A stretch of DNA of 9,676 nucleotides from NCBI GenBank assembly GCA_002411345.1, contig DHSL01000039.1, forward strand, positions 1 through 9,676, in the 5' to 3' direction. This document shows positions 6,504-9,676 of the stretch, piece after piece. The notes under the pieces are model-generated. The model saw only the letters and a program-made list of their open reading frames with translations, was not told the origin of the DNA and made no database searches. The translations under genes were made by a program, and so were the position numbers. This DNA is from Bacteroidales bacterium UBA5287 (GTDB taxonomy: Bacteria > Bacteroidota > Bacteroidia > Bacteroidales > Dysgonomonadaceae). How positions within the stretch are numbered: position 1 is the stretch's first letter; each line of letters opens with the position of its first letter.

Positions 6504-8171
6504 ATGATGGAAACAGTTCGTATATTTTGTACAAACACACAGGAATATAAAGATGTTCCTATGGGTTCAAGGTTAGAAGAGTTGATTGATGTTTTTGGTG
6601 TTAAGATGGATTATCTTATTACTAATGCCAAGGTTAACAACAAAACCGAATCACTGAACTATAGAGTATACCAACCCAAGCGAGTTGAATATGTTGATAT
6701 TAGTAATTCTTCAGCGATGCGTACCTACGTCCGTTCGCTATGTTTTATACTTTCAAAAGCAGTAGATGATATTTTACCAAACGCCAAAACATATCTTGAG
6801 CACGCAGTAGCAAAAGGCTATTATTTTCAGATCATAGCTAATGAAAAAGTCACTGCAGAAAAATTAGATGCAATCCGTAACAGGATGCATGAAATTGTAG
6901 TTGCCAATTTACCATTTCAATCGATTGAGGAAGAGAAAGATAAAGTAGCCAAGTTGTTTCATAAAAATGGAATGGAAGATAAAGCCTTGTTGATTGAGAC
7001 CTCCGACTTGTTATATGCTCGTTATTTCAAGTTAGACAATTATGTAGATTATTATTATGGGTGTCTTACCCCATCAACTGGTTATATCACAATGTTTGAT
7101 GTAATGGAATACAACGGAGGATTTCTGTTGCGTGTCCCTAAAAGAGAAGACCCTGTTGAATTAGAACCTTTTGTAAGACAAGACAAACTTTTGAATGTTT
7201 ACAAAGAACATATTAAATTTCTGAAAATAAGTGATCTAGATAATGTAGGCGATTTAAACAAAGCCAAGCTTGATGGACATATATCCGAAGTTATTCAAGT
7301 AGCCGAGGCATATCAAGCCAATCAAATATCAGATATTTCAGAAATGATTACCGAAAGGGTAGAAAAGGGGTTGAAGCTCGTACTTATTTCAGGACCTTCT
7401 TCATCTGGTAAGACCACATTCAGAAAACGACTAGAGATTCAGTTATATGTAGACATGCTGAAACCCGTAGGCATCTCTTTAGATAACTATTTTGTAGACA
7501 GAGATAAAACACCGTTGGATGAGTATGGTGAAAAAGATTATGAATCCCTCTATTCTTTGGATATCGATTTATTTGAAAAACATCTCATTGAGCTCATTAA
7601 AGGCCAAGAAATTGAGATGCCAACCTATAATTTCACGACCGGAAAGAGAGAATATAAAGGGAATAAATTGAAAATGGAGTCAAATTCCGTGTTGATTGTC
7701 GAAGGTATTCATGCATTAAATCCTTTACTTACCAATAAGATCCCTCGTGAAAATAAGTTCATGGTTTATGTATCGGCACTTACCTCCCTTTCACTTGATA
7801 GTCATAATTGGATACCCGCATCCGATAACAGATTGTTGCGACGTATTGTGCGCGATTACCGATATCGTAATTACTCCGCCCAAGAAACCATTTCACGTTG
7901 GGACAGTGTTCGTCGCGGAGAAGAAAAGTGGATATTTCCATTTCAAGAAAATGCAGATGTGATGTTCAATTCAGCCATGTTGTATGAATTAGCTGCTCTT
8001 CGCAGGCATGCCGAACCCATTCTAATGCAGGTTCCGCGTACAGTACCTGAATATTCCGAAGCCTATCGATTGCTTAAGTTTTTGGGATATTTCAATTACA
8101 TAACCGACAGGGAATTACCACCCACATCCCTATTACGAGAATTTCTTGGAGGCAGCAGTTTTAGATATTAA
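6504..8171 (+). CDS. Nucleoside (uridine-type) kinase fused to ThrRS-like TGS and editing-like domains
   Basis: A 555-residue cytoplasmic protein. Residues 1 to about 65 form a TGS-like domain (AKVNNKTESLNYRV... aligns with ThrRS). About 72-230 resembles the ThrRS second additional (editing) domain: LSKAVDDILPNAK, NRMHEI and NYVDYYYG align by eye with the E. coli ThrRS equivalents. The last half is a uridine kinase/phosphoribulokinase P-loop domain: Walker A GPSSSGKTT (297-305), SLDNYF (325-330, Asp327 in the substrate-site position) and VEGIHALNP (399-407). Such kinases transfer phosphate from ATP to a nucleoside, probably uridine or cytidine; the substrate is inferred. The four ThrRS editing-site residues are replaced (Arg77, Phe81, Tyr184, Leu188), so deacylation is unlikely and the domain may bind RNA or sense a ligand. 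Two adjacent ATGs (6504, 6507) could start it. Length is usual for annotated Bacteroidota 'nucleoside kinase' proteins. It precedes mnmE by 6 bases, an operon. Confidence 0.9.
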   Translation: MMETVRIFCTNTQEYKDVPMGSRLEELIDVFGVKMDYLITNAKVNNKTESLNYRVYQPKRVEYVDISNSSAMRTYVRSLCFILSKAVDDILPNAKTYLEHAVAKGYYFQIIANEKVTAEKLDAIRNRMHEIVVANLPFQSIEEEKDKVAKLFHKNGMEDKALLIETSDLLYARYFKLDNYVDYYYGCLTPSTGYITMFDVMEYNGGFLLRVPKREDPVELEPFVRQDKLLNVYKEHIKFLKISDLDNVGDLNKAKLDGHISEVIQVAEAYQANQISDISEMITERVEKGLKLVLISGPSSSGKTTFRKRLEIQLYVDMLKPVGISLDNYFVDRDKTPLDEYGEKDYESLYSLDIDLFEKHLIELIKGQEIEMPTYNFTTGKREYKGNKLKMESNSVLIVEGIHALNPLLTNKIPRENKFMVYVSALTSLSLDSHNWIPASDNRLLRRIVRDYRYRNYSAQETISRWDSVRRGEEKWIFPFQENADVMFNSAMLYELAALRRHAEPILMQVPRTVPEYSEAYRLLKFLGYFNYITDRELPPTSLLREFLGGSSFRY

Positions 8172-8177
8172 TATTTT

Positions 8178-9563
8178 ATGAACGATATAATTTGTGCAAT
8201 TTCAACCGCTCCCGGAATGGGTGCAATAGCCGTCATCCGTTTATCCGGTGATGGAAGTATCGCATTTACCGATGCAGTTTTTAAATCCCCATCAGATAAA
8301 AGATTGGCGGATCAATCCGCCAATACAGTTCATTTCGGTCGCATTTACAATGAAAATGAGTTATTGGATGAAGTAATGGTTGCAGTTTTTCATGCACCCC
8401 ACTCATTTACAGGAGAAGAGAGTGTAGAGATTTCGTGTCATGGATCAGTCTTTATTCAGCAGAAAATAGTAGAATTGTTGCTTTCCAAAGGCGCCCGTAT
8501 GGCCAAACCAGGAGAATTCACCCAACGAGCATTTAAGAACGGAAAGATGGATTTGAGTCAAGCCGAAGCAGTTGCCGATCTCATTTCATCCTATTCCAAG
8601 AACACCCATCGCATTGCGTTGAATCAGATGCGTGGAGGATTTGCCACAAAGTTAAGAGACATACGAGTAAAACTTTTAGATTTTGTATCCCTTATTGAGT
8701 TAGAGTTAGATTTTTCAGAAGAAGATGTAGAATTTGCCAATCGCGAGAAGTTGAGTGAGTTGACAGTCGATATAGAAAAAGAGATTTCAGCACTTGTCAA
8801 TTCCTTTCAGTTAGGCAATGCGATTAAGAATGGCATTCCTGTAGCCATAATAGGAGAGACGAATGTAGGAAAATCCACTCTGTTGAATTTGCTGTTGAAC
8901 GAAGAAAAAGCCATTGTTTCCGATATACATGGAACCACACGCGATGTGATTGAAGACACCGTGAATATTGAAGGAATCACTTTCCGTTTTATTGACACAG
9001 CCGGTATTCGTGAAACATCCGATGTTGTTGAGTCATTGGGTATTGAGCGCACTTTTCAGAAGATCAATCAAGCATCATTGGTGCTTTGGATGATTGATTT
9101 AACATCCACTGTCTCACAGATTGAAGCCTCCGCTTCCTCTATTGTTCCCAAGCTGAAAGATAAAAAAGTGATGCTTCTTTTCAATAAATCCGATAAGCTA
9201 TCGGCAGAAGAACTCGAAGAAAAAAAGCATTTATTGCAAAAATTAATAGCCGACCGTCTTTATATATCTGCTAAGTCCGGTCAGAACATTGGCGAACTCC
9301 GTACCCATCTGTTGAAAGTCGCCCAGATACCTCAAATTGGGGAAAACGATGTTGTTGTTACCAATCTTCGTCATTACGAAGCACTTACGAGAGCCCTTGC
9401 AGCCATCAGGCGAGTTGAAAAAGGACTTGATTTGCAAATCTCCAGCGATTTTTTGTCGCAGGACATTCGCGAATGCATGTTTTATTTGGGAGAGATTACG
9501 GGGCAAATTTCGACAGATGAGATATTGGGGAATATATTTAGTAAGTTTTGTATAGGCAAGTAA
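8178..9563 (+). CDS. mnmE: tRNA uridine-5-carboxymethylaminomethyl(34) synthesis GTPase MnmE
   Basis: With MnmG, MnmE installs the (carboxymethyl)aminomethyl group on the wobble uridine of certain tRNAs, using methylene-tetrahydrofolate, FAD/NADH and GTP hydrolysis. The 461-residue protein is full length. The N-terminal folate-binding domain (1 to about 118) includes DIICAISTAPGMGAIAVIRLSG, ESVEISCHG and KPGEFTQRAFKNGKMDLSQAEAV nearby. The central G domain (about 216-375), inserted in the helical domain, has G1 GETNVGKS (226-233), G2 GTTRD (252-256), G3 DTAG (273-276), G4 NKSD (336-339) and G5 SAK. The protein ends in the diagnostic FCIGK, whose cysteine is conserved for the modification reaction. 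The only nearby ATG (8178) gives the canonical N-terminus; no Shine-Dalgarno is seen. It is the second gene of the kinase operon and is followed by a terminator. MnmG is not in the window. Confidence 0.98.
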   Translation: MNDIICAISTAPGMGAIAVIRLSGDGSIAFTDAVFKSPSDKRLADQSANTVHFGRIYNENELLDEVMVAVFHAPHSFTGEESVEISCHGSVFIQQKIVELLLSKGARMAKPGEFTQRAFKNGKMDLSQAEAVADLISSYSKNTHRIALNQMRGGFATKLRDIRVKLLDFVSLIELELDFSEEDVEFANREKLSELTVDIEKEISALVNSFQLGNAIKNGIPVAIIGETNVGKSTLLNLLLNEEKAIVSDIHGTTRDVIEDTVNIEGITFRFIDTAGIRETSDVVESLGIERTFQKINQASLVLWMIDLTSTVSQIEASASSIVPKLKDKKVMLLFNKSDKLSAEELEEKKHLLQKLIADRLYISAKSGQNIGELRTHLLKVAQIPQIGENDVVVTNLRHYEALTRALAAIRRVEKGLDLQISSDFLSQDIRECMFYLGEITGQISTDEILGNIFSKFCIGK

Positions 9564-9604
9564 ATGCCTTATAATCAATGCTATATAAGACTACAAATAA
9601 TTAC

Positions 9605-9637
9605 AACCCGCTATAATTTAGCGGGTTTATTGTTTTA
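9605..9637 (+). terminator. Rho-independent terminator after mnmE
   Basis: AACCCGCTA (9605-9613) pairs perfectly with TAGCGGGTT (9619-9627) across a 5-base loop and is followed by TTATTGTTTT. It lies 41 bases after the mnmE stop codon and closes the kinase-mnmE operon. The remaining bases to 9676 hold no recognisable feature. Confidence 0.85.
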
Positions 9638-9676
9638 AATATTATCGTTACTGCTTGTTAATATGATATGTTATAC

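Noticed and set aside
9243..9578. Minus-strand 111-codon frame opposite the mnmE 3' end
   Set aside because: It is a shadow of conserved mnmE coding sequence, with no promoter or motif.
1..9676. CRISPR array, tRNA, rRNA, insertion sequence or attachment site
   Set aside because: No regularly spaced repeats, tRNA-like cloverleaf, transposase motif or flanking inverted/direct repeat pair was found on reading both strands.

Overview
The window looks like a chromosomal segment of an AT-rich member of the Bacteroidota, probably order Bacteroidales. The support is: a SusD/RagB-type nutrient-binding protein; a Tat-dependent Gfo/Idh/MocA oxidoreductase of the type common in that phylum; a large RecB/AddA-like helicase-nuclease; a nucleoside kinase fused to a ThrRS-like N-terminus; start codons mostly without Shine-Dalgarno sequences; and a promoter matching the Bacteroidota -33/-7 consensus (TTTG, then TAnnTTTG). 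The genus cannot be assigned from what is visible.

Layout. (1) 1-617, plus strand: the C-terminal third of a SusD-family protein ending in a strong hairpin terminator. Two in-frame stops just upstream of the readable part suggest a frameshift or broken gene. (2) 618-983: AT-rich, no convincing gene. (3) 984-2413, minus strand: a Tat-signal Gfo/Idh/MocA oxidoreductase with its own terminator. (4) 2414-2729: no gene. (5) 2730-6465, minus strand: a two-gene operon with a well-matched promoter, encoding an eIF1/SUI1-like (YciH) protein whose 3' end overlaps the start of an AddA-like UvrD helicase/PD-(D/E)XK nuclease. (6) 6504-9637, plus strand: a divergent two-gene operon encoding the ThrRS-like/nucleoside kinase fusion and the tRNA modification GTPase MnmE, six bases apart, followed by a terminator.

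Functionally, the left end is accessory carbohydrate metabolism: SusD captures glycans at the cell surface, and the exported oxidoreductase may act on a sugar or sugar derivative. The right two thirds is housekeeping: translation initiation (SUI1), double-strand-break processing (AddA-like), nucleoside phosphorylation and tRNA wobble-uridine modification (MnmE). I found no mobile element, CRISPR array, tRNA or rRNA, and no clear unknown system. The points most worth a second look are the ThrRS-type TGS/editing domain on the nucleoside kinase, in which all four editing-site residues appear replaced, and the disrupted SusD reading frame.
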